This document shows positions 56,074 to 64,000 of a stretch of 64,000 bases of DNA, one piece after another. The translations under genes were made by a program, and so were the position numbers. Source of the DNA: Vogesella indigofera. GTDB lineage: Bacteria > Pseudomonadota > Gammaproteobacteria > Burkholderiales > Chromobacteriaceae. Location: NCBI RefSeq assembly GCF_028548395.1, contig NZ_JAQQLA010000004.1, positions 682,001-746,000 of the forward strand, given 5' to 3'. The notes beneath the pieces were generated by a model, which was not told where the DNA came from, made no database searches, and worked only from the letters and a program-made list of their open reading frames with translations. The number at the start of each line of letters is the position of its first letter. Position 1 is the first letter of the stretch.

Positions 56074-56732
56074 CAGCCGTAGCGGCGGTCGGCAACGAAG
56101 GGGTTGCTGCGCCGCTCCTCTCCTATAGTGGTAAAGGGGCCATGGCCCGGCACCACCACCATGTCGTCCGGCAGCGCGAACAGCTTGCCGCGGATGGCGT
56201 CGATCAGTTGCTGGTGGTTGCCCATCGGGAAGTCGGTGCGCCCGATGCTGCCCTGGAACAGCACGTCGCCGACGATGCAAAGGTTGGCCGCATGACTGAC
56301 GAACACCACATGACCCGGGGTGTGACCGGGACAGTGCAGCACATCCAGCACTTCCTCGCCCACCGTCACCGTGTCGCCCTCTTCCAGCCAGCGCTCCGGC
56401 GTCAGTGGCTCGCTGCGCGGAAAGCCGAACATGGTGCCCTGGCTTGGCAGCTGGTCGAGCCAGAAGCTTTCCGCCCGCTGCGGGCCTTCGATCGCCACCC
56501 CCAGCGCATCGGCCAGCGCGCGGGCGCCGCCGGCGTGGTCGATGTGGCCGTGGGTGAGCAGCAGCTTTTCCACCGTCAGGTCGTGTTCGCGCACGAAGGC
56601 AAGAATGCGGTCGATGTCGCCGCCGGCGTCGACCACGGCGGCACGGCGGGTGACATCGCACCAGATCACGGAACAGTTTTGCTGGAACGGCGTCACCGGG
56701 ACGACTTGCAGTTGCAGGGACATGGCGGGCAT
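56073..56732 (-). CDS. Metallo-beta-lactamase-fold hydrolase, GloB-like
   Basis: The 219-residue protein has the metal site LLTHGHIDHAGGA (about residue 60), HCPGHTPGHVVFVS, VGDVLFQGSIGRTD and VVPGHGPFTTIGEE. It belongs to the short glyoxalase II-like (YcbL) group that hydrolyses thioesters such as S-lactoylglutathione. Translation is coupled to the ATL gene. MPAMSLQLQVV (ATG 56732) is used; ATG 56723 is equally possible. A dispersed word codes for Ala-Ala-Asn-Leu in the middle of the protein. Confidence 0.88.
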   Translation of the reverse strand: MPAMSLQLQVVPVTPFQQNCSVIWCDVTRRAAVVDAGGDIDRILAFVREHDLTVEKLLLTHGHIDHAGGARALADALGVAIEGPQRAESFWLDQLPSQGTMFGFPRSEPLTPERWLEEGDTVTVGEEVLDVLHCPGHTPGHVVFVSHAANLCIVGDVLFQGSIGRTDFPMGNHQQLIDAIRGKLFALPDDMVVVPGHGPFTTIGEERRSNPFVADRRYG

Positions 56733-56937
56733 CACTTGAAGGAAATCGGTCCTGCGATTGTGGCACGGGCGGGCGGTGCGGCCAACCTTGCCGCCGCCGG
56801 CAAGCCCCTGCGGCAAGTGTTGGTAATCCACCCCTTACAGTGGTGTAGTCGGTTGAGTACATCGGTCATTGCGGCAACGATGTCATGCATCGGGACGCGA
56901 CCGTGCGTCCGGCCAAACACAAGAAAGAGGAGTCATC

Positions 56938-57948
56938 ATGGCACTGAAACTGGCAATTAACGGCTATGGCCGTATCGGTCGCATGGTACTGCGTGCCTGG
57001 CAGGAACGCTTTGCCGGGCAGGATATTGAAATCGTTGCCATCAACGATCTGGGCAACCCGGAACTGCACACCCACCTGACCAAGTACGACTCCATCCACG
57101 GCCCGTTCCCCGGCACCGTGGAACTGGCCGGCGACAAGCTGGTGGTCAACGGCAAGGCTATCCAGTTGCTGTCGGTACGCAACCCGGCCGAGCTGCCGTG
57201 GGGCGAGATGGGGGTGGACATCGTGCTGGAATGCACCGGCATCTTCACCAAGCGCGACAAGGCCGGCCTGCACCTGCAAGCCGGTGCCAAGAAGGTGCTG
57301 ATCTCCGCCCCGGCGGATGATGCCGACGCCACCATCGTGTTCGGCGTCAACGACAACACCCTGCGCGGCGAGATGAGCATCGTCTCCAACGCCAGCTGCA
57401 CCACCAACTGCCTGGCACCGCTGGTGAAGCCGCTGAACGACGCCATCGGCGTCGCCCACGGCCTGATGACCACCGTGCACTCCTACACCAATGACCAGGT
57501 GCTGCTGGATACCGAACACAGCGACCTGCGCCGCGCCCGTTCCGCCGCGCTGTCGATGATCCCGACCAAGACCGGCGCCGCCGCCGCGGTAGGCCTGGTG
57601 CTGCCGGAGCTGAAAGGCAAGCTGGATGGCTTCGCCGTGCGCGTGCCGACCGCCAACGTGTCGCTGGTGGACCTGACCTTCACCGCCAGCCGCGACACCA
57701 GCGTGGCCGAGGTGAACGAGATCGTGACCGCCGCCGCGAACGGTGCGCTGAAGGGCGTGCTGGCGGTGAACACTCTGCCACTAGTGTCCATCGACTTCAT
57801 GCACAACCCGGCGTCCAGCGTGTTCGACGCCTCGCTGACCCGCGTGATCGAAGGCCGCCAGGTGAAGGTGCTGTCCTGGTACGACAACGAGTGGGGCTTC
57901 TCCAACCGCATGCTGGATACCGCACGCGCCTGGGCTGCCGCCAAGTGA
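56938..57948 (+). CDS. gap: Glyceraldehyde-3-phosphate dehydrogenase
   Basis: The 336-residue enzyme starts [21 protein letters not shown] with the NAD-binding loop, has the catalytic cysteine in [13 protein letters not shown] (about residue 155), [11 protein letters not shown] and [13 protein letters not shown]. It oxidises glyceraldehyde 3-phosphate from Eda in lower glycolysis. A strong AAGAGGAG ribosome-binding site precedes the ATG. The upstream sequence has GGTGTAGTCGGTTGAGTACA, whose left half resembles the operator half-sites elsewhere here, but it is not a proper palindrome. Confidence 0.96.
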   Translation: MALKLAINGYGRIGRMVLRAWQERFAGQDIEIVAINDLGNPELHTHLTKYDSIHGPFPGTVELAGDKLVVNGKAIQLLSVRNPAELPWGEMGVDIVLECTGIFTKRDKAGLHLQAGAKKVLISAPADDADATIVFGVNDNTLRGEMSIVSNASCTTNCLAPLVKPLNDAIGVAHGLMTTVHSYTNDQVLLDTEHSDLRRARSAALSMIPTKTGAAAAVGLVLPELKGKLDGFAVRVPTANVSLVDLTFTASRDTSVAEVNEIVTAAANGALKGVLAVNTLPLVSIDFMHNPASSVFDASLTRVIEGRQVKVLSWYDNEWGFSNRMLDTARAWAAAK

Positions 57949-57954
57949 TTCCCC

Positions 57955-58046
57955 GGCGTCCGTGTGGAGACGGACGCCTTGCTCTTTGGTTCTGTTGCTT
58001 CTTCGTGCATAAACCGTTTGCCTGCCCGCCACCGGGCAGGCTTTTT
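57955..58046 (+). terminator. Two hairpins after gap, the second a strong terminator
   Basis: GGCGTCCGT with complement at 57955-57978 lacks a good T run. GCCTGCCCG with complement at 58020-58041 is followed by five to six T. The remaining region to 58226 holds no gene. Confidence 0.8.
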
Positions 58047-58226
58047 TACGTCTATGCTCAAACCTGCCGGCGCGGCAGTTTTAACCACCGGCACCGCCCA
58101 TTCCGCACCCGTCATCACAACGCACTGAACTGCCCGCCGCCGTGCGCGGCCGGCAGCGAGCGTGCCCGCGACCGGGACAGGGCTCAGGTTTTTTCCACGT
58201 CGTGATGTTCGTCCACGGAGGTAGTC

Positions 58227-58541
58227 ATGCCCGATCAAATCCTTAACGCCGAGAAAGAAAAACTGCTGGCCGATGTGCGCAGCGTGCTCAACCACACCGA
58301 GGAGCTGCTGGCCGGTGCCGGCGAGGAAGGCGGCGCCAAGGCGCAGGAGCTGCGCACCAAGCTCAGCGCCAACCTGAAACTGGCCAAGGAACGGCTGCTG
58401 GACGCGGAAAAGCTGACGGTGGCCAAAGCCCGCGCGGCGGCCAAGGTCACCGACCAGTACGTGCATGAACACCCGTGGAAAGCGATCGGCATCGCCGCCG
58501 CCATCGCCTTCCTGCTCGGGCTGCTGGTGTCGCGCCGCTGA
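58227..58541 (+). CDS. DUF883 membrane-anchored protein, ElaB/YqjD-like
   Basis: The 104-residue protein has a long amphipathic helix (residues 1-80, with AEKEKLLADVRSVLNHTEELLAG and LRTKLSANLKLAKERL) and one C-terminal membrane segment (AIGIAAAIAFLLGLLVSRR). ElaB/YqjD proteins are inner-membrane proteins that bind ribosomes in stationary phase in E. coli. It is the first gene of a three-gene unit with overlapping starts. A good GGAGG ribosome-binding site precedes the ATG. Confidence 0.9.
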   Translation: MPDQILNAEKEKLLADVRSVLNHTEELLAGAGEEGGAKAQELRTKLSANLKLAKERLLDAEKLTVAKARAAAKVTDQYVHEHPWKAIGIAAAIAFLLGLLVSRR

Positions 58542-58927
58542 TGGCGGACACTCCGCGCCCGCGCCCGGGCAGTCTTGCCTCGCTGCTGCACGGGCTGGGC
58601 GCGCTGCTGTCCAGCCGTGCCGAACTGGCACGGCTGGAGTGGCAGGAACAACAGGAGCGCCTGCTGCTGCAGACCATGCTGGCGGGGCTGGCGGTGGTGC
58701 TGCTGCTGGCGGCGCTGATTGCGCTGCTGCTGTTCGTGGCGCTGGTGACGCCGGCGGCGTGGCGCGCCACGGTGATGGGGGTGCTCGCGCTGCTGCTGGC
58801 CGGCAGCGGCATCGGCCTGCTGCTGGCGCTGCGGCGGCGGGCGGAACGCGCGCCGGCGGCGTTCGCCTGCACGCTGCAGGAGCTGCGCAAGGACTGGCAG
58901 GCGCTGTCCGGCAAGGAGCAGCCATGA
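58541..58927 (+). CDS. YqjE-like phage-holin-family membrane protein
   Basis: The 128-residue protein has an amphipathic N-terminus (SLLHGLGALLSSRAELARLEWQEQQERL) and two strong membrane segments (MLAGLAVVLLLAALIALLLFVALV and VMGVLALLLAGSGIGLLLAL). This is the YqjE / holin superfamily III arrangement. The ATG shares one base with the preceding stop (TGATG). Function is unknown. Confidence 0.88.
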   Translation: MADTPRPRPGSLASLLHGLGALLSSRAELARLEWQEQQERLLLQTMLAGLAVVLLLAALIALLLFVALVTPAAWRATVMGVLALLLAGSGIGLLLALRRRAERAPAAFACTLQELRKDWQALSGKEQP

Positions 58928-59187
58928 CACGGGCACAACGCGAACAGCACAAGCAGTTGCTGCTACTGAAGGGCGAGCTGCTGCGCATACAGCTGACGCT
59001 GGAAAGCGAGCGCTGGCGCCGGCCGGCGCAGCTGCTGCGCGAGGGCGTCAGCCTGTTCGGCACCGCCACCGCCACCGGCGGCGGCCTGCTCGGCAGTGCG
59101 CTGTTGCTGCTGCGCCACGGCCGGCTCAGGCGCTGGCTGAAGTGGCTGCTCGCCATCCTCGGCCTGTGGCGGCTGCTGCGGCGCTGA
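58924..59187 (+). CDS. YqjK-like protein
   Basis: The 87-residue protein is basic and leucine-rich, with a hydrophobic segment (LFGTATATGGGLLGSALLLL) and an Arg/Trp-rich end (WLKWLLAILGLWRLLRR). By position after YqjD- and YqjE-like genes, and by its MTRAQREQHKQLLLLKGEL start, it is the third member of this unit. The ATG overlaps the previous stop (ATGA). Function is unknown. Confidence 0.75.
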   Translation: MTRAQREQHKQLLLLKGELLRIQLTLESERWRRPAQLLREGVSLFGTATATGGGLLGSALLLLRHGRLRRWLKWLLAILGLWRLLRR

Positions 59188-59237
59188 CGACAACGTCGGC
59201 CGCCGGATTCCCGGCGAGCCGCCGCCGTGGCGCAGGT

Positions 59238-59681
59238 TTACTCGTCGTCGCGCCAGCCCGGCATCCGCGCGCCGACCGGCACGTCGATCACGATCGAGGT
59301 CTTGGTGTCGCCGTACTGCATCAGCCGCGCGATCACCTGCTGCAGGGTGGCCATATTGTCGACTGCCACCTTGATCATCAGCCCGCTGCTGCCGGTGATC
59401 GAGTAGCACTCGGTGATCTCCGGCATCGTCTTCAGCGTCTCCAGCACGCCGTAGTATTCCAGGTTTTTCACCGTCAGCTCGATCAGGCACTGGATCGGGT
59501 AACCCAGCTTTTCCGGGTTGATTATTGCCCGATATCCGGCAATGACACCGGAACGCTCCAGTTTTTCCACTCTTTCGGCAACAGCCGGCGCCGACAGGCT
59601 GACGCGGCGAGCCAGTTCGGCGTAGCTGAGACGGGCGTTTTCATGCAGTGCAGCAATGATTTTGCGGTCAAACTTGTCCAT
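59238..59681 (-). CDS. Lrp/AsnC-family regulator
   Basis: The 147-residue protein begins MDKFDRKIIAALHENARLSY, has the helix-turn-helix YAELARRVSLSAPAVAERVEKLERSGVIAGY and the ligand domain (IQCLIELTVKNLEYYGVLETLKTMPEI; SGLMIKVAVDNMATLQQVIARL). It is divergent from a stretch that holds a candidate small RNA rather than a protein gene. Its target is unknown. Confidence 0.92.
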   Translation of the reverse strand: MDKFDRKIIAALHENARLSYAELARRVSLSAPAVAERVEKLERSGVIAGYRAIINPEKLGYPIQCLIELTVKNLEYYGVLETLKTMPEITECYSITGSSGLMIKVAVDNMATLQQVIARLMQYGDTKTSIVIDVPVGARMPGWRDDE

Positions 59682-59793
59682 GCTTTGGATTCGAAAGTAA
59701 ATTTGCCAAAAATAAATTGTATACAAAGAACATCGACAATAAAACCTTTGATTGCCTGTTATCGGGGGGCAACAAGCCACGTACAATTCGCCC

Positions 59794-59979
59794 CGTGTTG
59801 GCAGTAGCGGGTCCGCGCCCGAGGCTGTCGACTTCTGGATACGTATGAGGGTGTCGGTGTCCCTGGCATCTTTGAACTGTTCTGGTGATCTCTTTGTCCC
59901 TGGTCTTTGTGTTTGTGGCCCGACTGGCCGCAAACCGACCCTTAGTCGCCTGTCCCTCACCGGACAGGCGTTTTTTTTT
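59794..59979 (+). ncRNA. Candidate small RNA with promoter and terminator
   Basis: In a 670-base gap without a supportable protein gene, -35 TTATCG (59759-59764) and -10 TACAAT (59782-59787) are spaced 17 bp apart. About 190 bases later a 10-bp hairpin (59911-59935) and a 9-bp terminator stem (59947-59970) with nine T close the unit. The length is near that of 6S RNA, but I do not recognise the fold. It could instead be an attenuated leader. The Lrp gene is divergent from it. Confidence 0.5.
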
Positions 59980-60192
59980 GCGCCGCGCACGTCCCCGCGA
60001 CCCCCTGCCCCCACCGCGTGCGATCGCCATCCTTCCCCGCCCCGCACCACCTTATCTCGCCAGCCCTTAATCCAGATCAATCCGCTGCTGCTGCGCGCTG
60101 ACGACAATACGAAGCATTCTTCTTTGTAGTCATGCCGCCGCAGCGTGCCTCTCACGCGCGCCCGGCCACGGCCGGTTTTACCGCCGACGCAA

Positions 60193-60241
60193 CGGCTTGC
60201 GGCTTGCGGCTTGCGGCTTGCGGCTTGCGGCTTGCGGCTTG
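60193..60241 (+). repeat. Seven tandem copies of the heptamer CGGCTTG
   Basis: Seven exact 7-bp units run directly into an exact dispersed word (60240-60252). The tract lies about 110 bases before ftrA. Slippage could change its length. Confidence 0.93.
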
Positions 60242-60353
60242 CGGCCAACCTTGCCTGCCGCTGTGGCTTGCCGGCAACAGTAAAAGTTCGCATTTAAGTT
60301 TTTATTAAGATTCGCGCTGCTTTAATGGCGCCCCCTCCGCAAAGGAACCCGTG

Positions 60354-60899
60354 ATGAAAAAAAGCATGATCCCGGCGCTGGCACTGCCCGTGCTGCTTGG
60401 CCTCAGCCTGTCGGCTCAGGCGCTGGAATACCCGATCGGCAAGCCGCAGCTGAAAGGCGGCATGGAGATCGCCGCCGTCTACCTGCAGCCGGTGAAGATG
60501 GAACCGGACGGCATGATGCGCAAGGCGGAACAGTCCGACATCCACCTCGAAGCCGATATCCACGCCACCGCCAGCAACAAGAACGGCCTGGCCGAGGGTG
60601 ACTGGGTACCGTATCTGCTGATCAAGTACGAGATCAGCAAGGTCGGCGGCAAGGACAGCATCAGCGGCGACTTCATGCCGATGGTGGCCTCCGACGGCCC
60701 GCACTACGGCGACAACATCAAGCTGCAAGGCCCGGGCAAGTACAAGCTGAAGTACACCATCCTGCCGCCGAGCATGAACCCGCACGCCCACTTCGGCCGT
60801 CATGTCGACAAGGAAACCGGCGTCGCGCCGTGGTTCCAGCCGATCGAGCTGAACTACGAATTCACCTACGCCGGTATCGGCAAGAAGGGCGGCTACTAA
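60354..60899 (+). CDS. ftrA: Periplasmic iron-binding protein FtrA (P19/Tpd family)
   Basis: The 181-residue protein has a signal peptide (KSMIPALALPVLLGLSLSAQA) and the P19 fold: EYPIGKPQLKGGMEIAAVYLQPVKMEP, a metal-binding Met/His/Glu set (MEPDGMM, DIHLEADIHA) and NPHAHFGRHVDKETGVAPW. Family members bind iron or copper in the periplasm for an Ftr1-type permease. A GTG three bases upstream is a less likely start. The gene heads ftrABCD, the ferrous iron uptake system known from Bordetella and Brucella. Confidence 0.9.
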   Translation: MKKSMIPALALPVLLGLSLSAQALEYPIGKPQLKGGMEIAAVYLQPVKMEPDGMMRKAEQSDIHLEADIHATASNKNGLAEGDWVPYLLIKYEISKVGGKDSISGDFMPMVASDGPHYGDNIKLQGPGKYKLKYTILPPSMNPHAHFGRHVDKETGVAPWFQPIELNYEFTYAGIGKKGGY

Positions 60900-61043
60900 G
60901 AGCGGGTTCACGATCTCACGCGGGACAAGGCGAAAACGGCTGAGCCAGCGGCGTTTAGAGGCAGTCAATACGCAGGCCTAAATCGTCGTTAACGCCGTAT
61001 CGCCGCTTTGGCATCCAGGCGCAGCAGATCGTGAACAGGCTCC
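60900..61043 (+). repeat. Palindromic repeat element, copy C (about 144 bp)
   Basis: GTTCACGATCT near one end matches AGATCGTGAAC near the other (11 bp perfect), within longer GAGCGGG...CAGGCTC ends. It shares GGGACAAGGCGAAAACGGCTGAG and GCCGTATCGCC-type sequence with the other copies. It starts immediately after the ftrA stop and separates ftrA from ftrB. Confidence 0.83.
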
Positions 61044-61100
61044 AAACCGCACCCGCTGCGGCCGCACCCGGCCGCAGCCCACCCCCACAGGAGCACACCC

Positions 61101-61430
61101 ATGCGTGCACGCCATATCCTGCCGCTGCTGGCCCTGCTGCTGGCCGGCACCGCCCACGCCGAGGAATTGCCGGTCTTCCGGCTGGAACTGAACGACGGCC
61201 AGCTGAAGCCGGCACGCTTGCTGGTGCCGGCCGGCAAGCGCTTCAAGATAGAGATCTTCAATCGCGGCAAGACGCCGGTGGAGTTCGAAAGCCTGCAGCT
61301 GCGCAAGGAAAAGGTGCTGGCTCCCGGCGCGCAGAGCTTCGTGGTGTTCAACCCGCTCAGCGCCGGCGAGTACAAGTTTTTTGACGAATTCCACATGGCG
61401 ACGGCACAGGGCGTGCTGGTCGTGAAGTAA
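61101..61430 (+). CDS. ftrB: Cupredoxin-like periplasmic protein FtrB
   Basis: The 109-residue protein has a signal peptide (LPLLALLLAGTAHA) and a small cupredoxin-type beta domain (FRLELNDGQLKPARLLVPAGKRFKIEIFNRGKTPVEFES; GEYKFFDEFHMATAQGVLVV). FtrB is thought to oxidise ferrous iron for uptake by FtrC. The classical type 1 copper ligand Cys is absent, as in related EfeO-type domains. AGGAGC precedes the ATG. Confidence 0.88.
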   Translation: MRARHILPLLALLLAGTAHAEELPVFRLELNDGQLKPARLLVPAGKRFKIEIFNRGKTPVEFESLQLRKEKVLAPGAQSFVVFNPLSAGEYKFFDEFHMATAQGVLVVK

Positions 61431-61442
61431 GGGGCAGGCGCG

Positions 61443-62270
61443 ATGGGACAGGTCTTGTTTATCGTCTGGCGCGAGAGTGTCGAAGCGATGCTGGTGATCG
61501 GCATCCTGCACGCGTGGCTGTCGCAAAACCCGGCCGCCGGCGGCAAGCGCTGGCTGTGGGGCGGGGTGCTGGCCGGGCTGCTGCTGGCGGCGCTGCTGGC
61601 ACTGGGGCTGTTTGCCGCCAGCGAGGTGTTCGGCAGCTACCAGGAGCTGTTCCAGGCGGCGATGGTGTTCAGCGCCGCGGCGCTGATCGTGCACATGGTG
61701 TTGTGGATGCGCGAGCACGGCCGCAGCCTGAAGCGCGAGCTGGAGGCCGGCCTTGCCGCCAGCCGCGCGCGCAATAACGGCTGGGGCATCCTGCTGCTGG
61801 TGGCGCTGGCGGTCGGCCGCGAAGGCAGCGAAACCGTGGTCTTCCTGTACGGCACGCTGTCCGGCAGCGAGGGCGCCGCGCTGTGGCCGCTGCTGCTGGC
61901 CGGGGTCGCCGGCTTCCTGCTGGCGCTGCTGTCGTTCTGGCTGCTGCAGCTGGGCGGGCGCTACCTGTCGTGGCGGCTGTTCTTCCGCGCCACCGAAATC
62001 ATGCTGCTGTTGCTGGCGGCGGCGCTGTTCACCAGCGGCATCGACAAGCTGATCTCGCTGGACATCCTGCCGGCACTGGTCGATCCGCTGTGGGACAGCT
62101 CGGCGCTGCTGGACGACATGAGCGCCAGCGGCGGCGTGGTATCGGCGCTGACGGGCTACCGCGCCCACCCGGCGCTAATGACGCTGCTGGCCTACGCCGG
62201 CTACTGGCTGGCGGTGCTGGCGCTGATGCGCTGGCGCAGCCGCCGCGTGGCGACAAGGTTGGCCGCATGA
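61443..62270 (+). CDS. ftrC: Ftr1-family iron permease FtrC
   Basis: The 275-residue membrane protein has seven hydrophobic segments and the two REXXE iron motifs of the Ftr1 family: WRESVEAML at residues 9-17 and GREGSETVVF around residue 125. It moves iron across the inner membrane. It begins 12 bases after ftrB. Its last codons (Arg-Leu-Ala-Ala) lie in a dispersed word whose final base is the first base of the ftrD start codon. Confidence 0.93.
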   Translation: MGQVLFIVWRESVEAMLVIGILHAWLSQNPAAGGKRWLWGGVLAGLLLAALLALGLFAASEVFGSYQELFQAAMVFSAAALIVHMVLWMREHGRSLKRELEAGLAASRARNNGWGILLLVALAVGREGSETVVFLYGTLSGSEGAALWPLLLAGVAGFLLALLSFWLLQLGGRYLSWRLFFRATEIMLLLLAAALFTSGIDKLISLDILPALVDPLWDSSALLDDMSASGGVVSALTGYRAHPALMTLLAYAGYWLAVLALMRWRSRRVATRLAA

Positions 62271-63673
62271 AACCGCACGACTGCACCACGGCGCCAGCCG
62301 CGCGGCCGTGGCTGGCGCGGGTCGGTGATGGCCTGCAGCGGCACGCGCCGCTGATCCGCCGCCTGCAGTGGCTGGTGGTGGCGGTATACCTGCTGCTGAT
62401 CGTGCTGCCGGTGCTGACGCCGCTGCCGGACGAAACCGCGCACCTGTGGAACCACGTCACCCTGATCGCACAGTTTGCGTTCTGGGGCATCTGGTGGCCG
62501 TTCGTGCTGCTGTCCATGGTGCTGTTCGGCCGGCTGTGGTGCGGCGTGCTGTGCCCGGAGGGCGCGCTGTCGGAATGGGCGGCGCGTCACGGCAAGGCGC
62601 GGCCGATTCCGCGCTGGCTGCGCTGGCCGGGCTGGCCGTTCACCGCCTTCGTGCTGACCACGGTGTACGGGCAGATGGTCAGCGTCTACCAGTATCCGCA
62701 GGCGGTGCTGCTGGTGCTGGGCGGCTCCACCGTCGCCGCGGTGTGGGTCGGCTACTACTACACCCGCGGCAAGCGCGCCTGGTGCCGCTACCTGTGCCCG
62801 GTCAACGGCGTGTTCGCGCTGCTGGCCAAGCTGGCGCCGCTGCATTTCCGCGTCAGCGAGCAGGCGTGGCAGGCGTCGCTGGACAACAAGCGCGTGCTGC
62901 CGATCAAGGCGGTGGACTGTGCACCGCTGCTGCCCATCCGCCAGATGGAAGGCGCCAGCGGCTGTCACATGTGCGGCCGCTGCAGCAGCCACCGCGACGC
63001 GGTGACGCTCAGCGCCCGTTCGCCAGCCGACGAGGTGGTGCGCCTCGGCGCGCGCGACGCCGACGGCTGGCAGAGCGCGCTGATCCTGTTCGGCCTGCTC
63101 GGCGTCGCCATTGGCGCCTTCCACTGGAGCGCCAGCCCGTGGTTCGTCACCCTGCGTACGGCGCTGGCGGAGTGGCTGATTGAGCGCGACCTGCTGTGGC
63201 CGCTGGACGCCGACGCGCCGTGGTGGCTGCTGACCAACTACCCGCTGCGCAACGACGTGTTCAGCTGGCTGGACGGCGGCCTGCTGCTGGCCTACATCGC
63301 CGCCACCGCCATCGCGCTGGGTGGGCTGTGCAGCCTGCTGCTGGCGGCGGCGGTGGCCTGCCACGGCTGGCAGCGGCAGCGCTTCCACCACCTGGTGCAG
63401 GCGCTGATCCCGCTGGCCGGCTGCGGCGTATTCCTCGGCCTCACCACCGTCACCCTCAGCCTGCTGCGCAGCGAACACATCGTGTGGCCGTGGGTCAACG
63501 ACGTGCGCTTGCTGCTGTTGCTGGGTGCCAATGGCTGGTCGCTGTGGCTGGCGGCGCGCATCGGCGCCGGCTGGCAACGCAGCCGACTGCGCCAGGCGCT
63601 GGCACTGCTGCCGTTCTGCGCCGCGCTGCTGTGGATAGACAGCGCCTGGGGCTGGCTGTTCTGGTGGTGGTAA
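62267..63673 (+). CDS. ftrD: Membrane polyferredoxin FtrD
   Basis: The 468-residue protein has several membrane segments and cysteine motifs of the NapH/NosR-like polyferredoxins: WCGVLCPEGALSEW (about residue 91), WCRYLCPVNGVFALL (about residue 170) and CHMCGRCSSHRDAV (about residue 235). It probably passes electrons across the membrane to or from the FtrABC iron step. It overlaps ftrC by four bases (ATGA). The operon ends at a strong motif-built terminator. Confidence 0.9.
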   Translation: MKPHDCTTAPAARPWLARVGDGLQRHAPLIRRLQWLVVAVYLLLIVLPVLTPLPDETAHLWNHVTLIAQFAFWGIWWPFVLLSMVLFGRLWCGVLCPEGALSEWAARHGKARPIPRWLRWPGWPFTAFVLTTVYGQMVSVYQYPQAVLLVLGGSTVAAVWVGYYYTRGKRAWCRYLCPVNGVFALLAKLAPLHFRVSEQAWQASLDNKRVLPIKAVDCAPLLPIRQMEGASGCHMCGRCSSHRDAVTLSARSPADEVVRLGARDADGWQSALILFGLLGVAIGAFHWSASPWFVTLRTALAEWLIERDLLWPLDADAPWWLLTNYPLRNDVFSWLDGGLLLAYIAATAIALGGLCSLLLAAAVACHGWQRQRFHHLVQALIPLAGCGVFLGLTTVTLSLLRSEHIVWPWVNDVRLLLLLGANGWSLWLAARIGAGWQRSRLRQALALLPFCAALLWIDSAWGWLFWWW

Positions 63674-63713
63674 GCGCCTGAAGCCCTGAATCACGTCGCA
63701 GCCGTCAGCCAGG

Positions 63714-63746
63714 TTGGCCGCAAGCATGCTTGCGGCCAAGCTTTTT
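63714..63746 (+). terminator. ftrABCD terminator built from the dispersed word
   Basis: A 26-base perfect palindrome has arms TTGGCCGCAAGCA and complement, followed by GCTTTTTT. Both arms contain the core of the dispersed word, so this is a head-to-head motif pair acting as a Rho-independent terminator. Confidence 0.88.
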
Positions 63747-64000
63747 TCCGCCGCCGGATGCCGTTGCCGTGGCTCGCAGCAGCAGGCCGGGCATGACCCC
63801 TGGTCACTCTGGGTACGGGTTACCGCATGGGGCCGCGTCGTCGAGACCGTCCCCGCAACACCTGGCTGACCGGCGATCACGAACGCGGCCAGATCGCGGC
63901 ACCACGCGAGCACCGGCATGTGACACCGCCGTTAATTTCTTGGTACAAAACTTGATTACAAATCAATGAACGGCGCACGGATCCGGCGTCGATTCATGCC
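63747..64000. other. Terminal intergenic stretch
   Basis: No supportable gene. A modestly AT-rich piece near 63930-63965 could be part of the promoter of a gene beyond the window. Confidence 0.5.

Noticed and set aside
56838..56870. HexR operator upstream of gap
   Set aside because: GTGTAGTCGGTTGAGTACA has one plausible half-site, but the right half is AGTACA, not ACTACA, and the spacing is wrong.
59794..59979. 6S RNA gene
   Set aside because: The length is similar, but I could not pair the 5' and 3' ends into the required long rod with a central bubble, so it is left as an unassigned candidate.
60193..60241. CRISPR array
   Set aside because: The units are seven bases, directly adjacent and without spacers; this is a simple tandem repeat.

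Overview
The window is 64 kb of GC-rich (mostly 65-70% by eye) chromosomal DNA from a free-living, metabolically versatile proteobacterium. Gene content (FtrABCD iron uptake, PilX-like pilus protein, HexR-controlled Entner-Doudoroff genes, TRAP and ABC uptake systems, many LysR and Lrp regulators) and overall gene style fit a betaproteobacterium of the Neisseriales, close to Chromobacterium, Vogesella or Pseudogulbenkiania. This placement is inference; no rRNA is present to confirm it.

Layout. 0-7 kb: a truncated LysR gene, a proS / lytic transglycosylase / methyltransferase series, a low-GC KAP-type P-loop ATPase, and a split chromate-transporter pair with a divergent LysR gene. 8-19.5 kb: kup, an orphan PilX-like gene, a GNAT-AmpD fusion, a hemerythrin-like protein, argH, an AraC/LysE pair, a solute-binding protein, PsiF and a chemoreceptor. 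19.8-28.7 kb: a complete glucose-to-pyruvate Entner-Doudoroff block, zwf-pgl-glk-hexR-pgi divergent from edd-eda, with a HexR-like operator at each of the two facing promoters. 28.7-36.5 kb: a PrpF/GalD-like isomerase, its LysR neighbour, a DctPQM TRAP transporter and a TctD/TctE-like two-component pair. 36.8-42 kb: a glucose-type ABC importer and an aldo/keto reductase. 42.2-49.8 kb: an Lrp regulator, ornithine cyclodeaminase, a CtlX-like citrulline hydrolase, a basic amino-acid ABC importer and an AlaC-like aminotransferase. 50-59.7 kb: ogt, an RNase II-family nuclease, an Lrp regulator facing kynU, a GlpR-like repressor, an alkyltransferase-like protein, a metallo-beta-lactamase hydrolase, gapA, a YqjD/YqjE/YqjK-like membrane trio and another Lrp gene. 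60-63.7 kb: ftrABCD ferrous-iron uptake.

How it works together. Glucose taken up by the ABC importer can be phosphorylated by Glk and run through Zwf, Pgl, Edd and Eda, with GapA completing the lower branch; HexR would sense KDPG. The 42-48 kb cluster reads as uptake and conversion of citrulline or ornithine to proline.

The strongest unexplained signals are two repeat families. The first is a 13-base word, AAGGTTGGCCGCA, with 21 exact copies I could locate in 64 kb, in both orientations, inside genes, at gene junctions and, when doubled head to head, in terminator-like palindromes. This resembles the behaviour of neisserial DNA uptake sequences but is a different word. The second is a 141-153 bp palindromic element present three times, whose central stem changes sequence while keeping its base-pairing.
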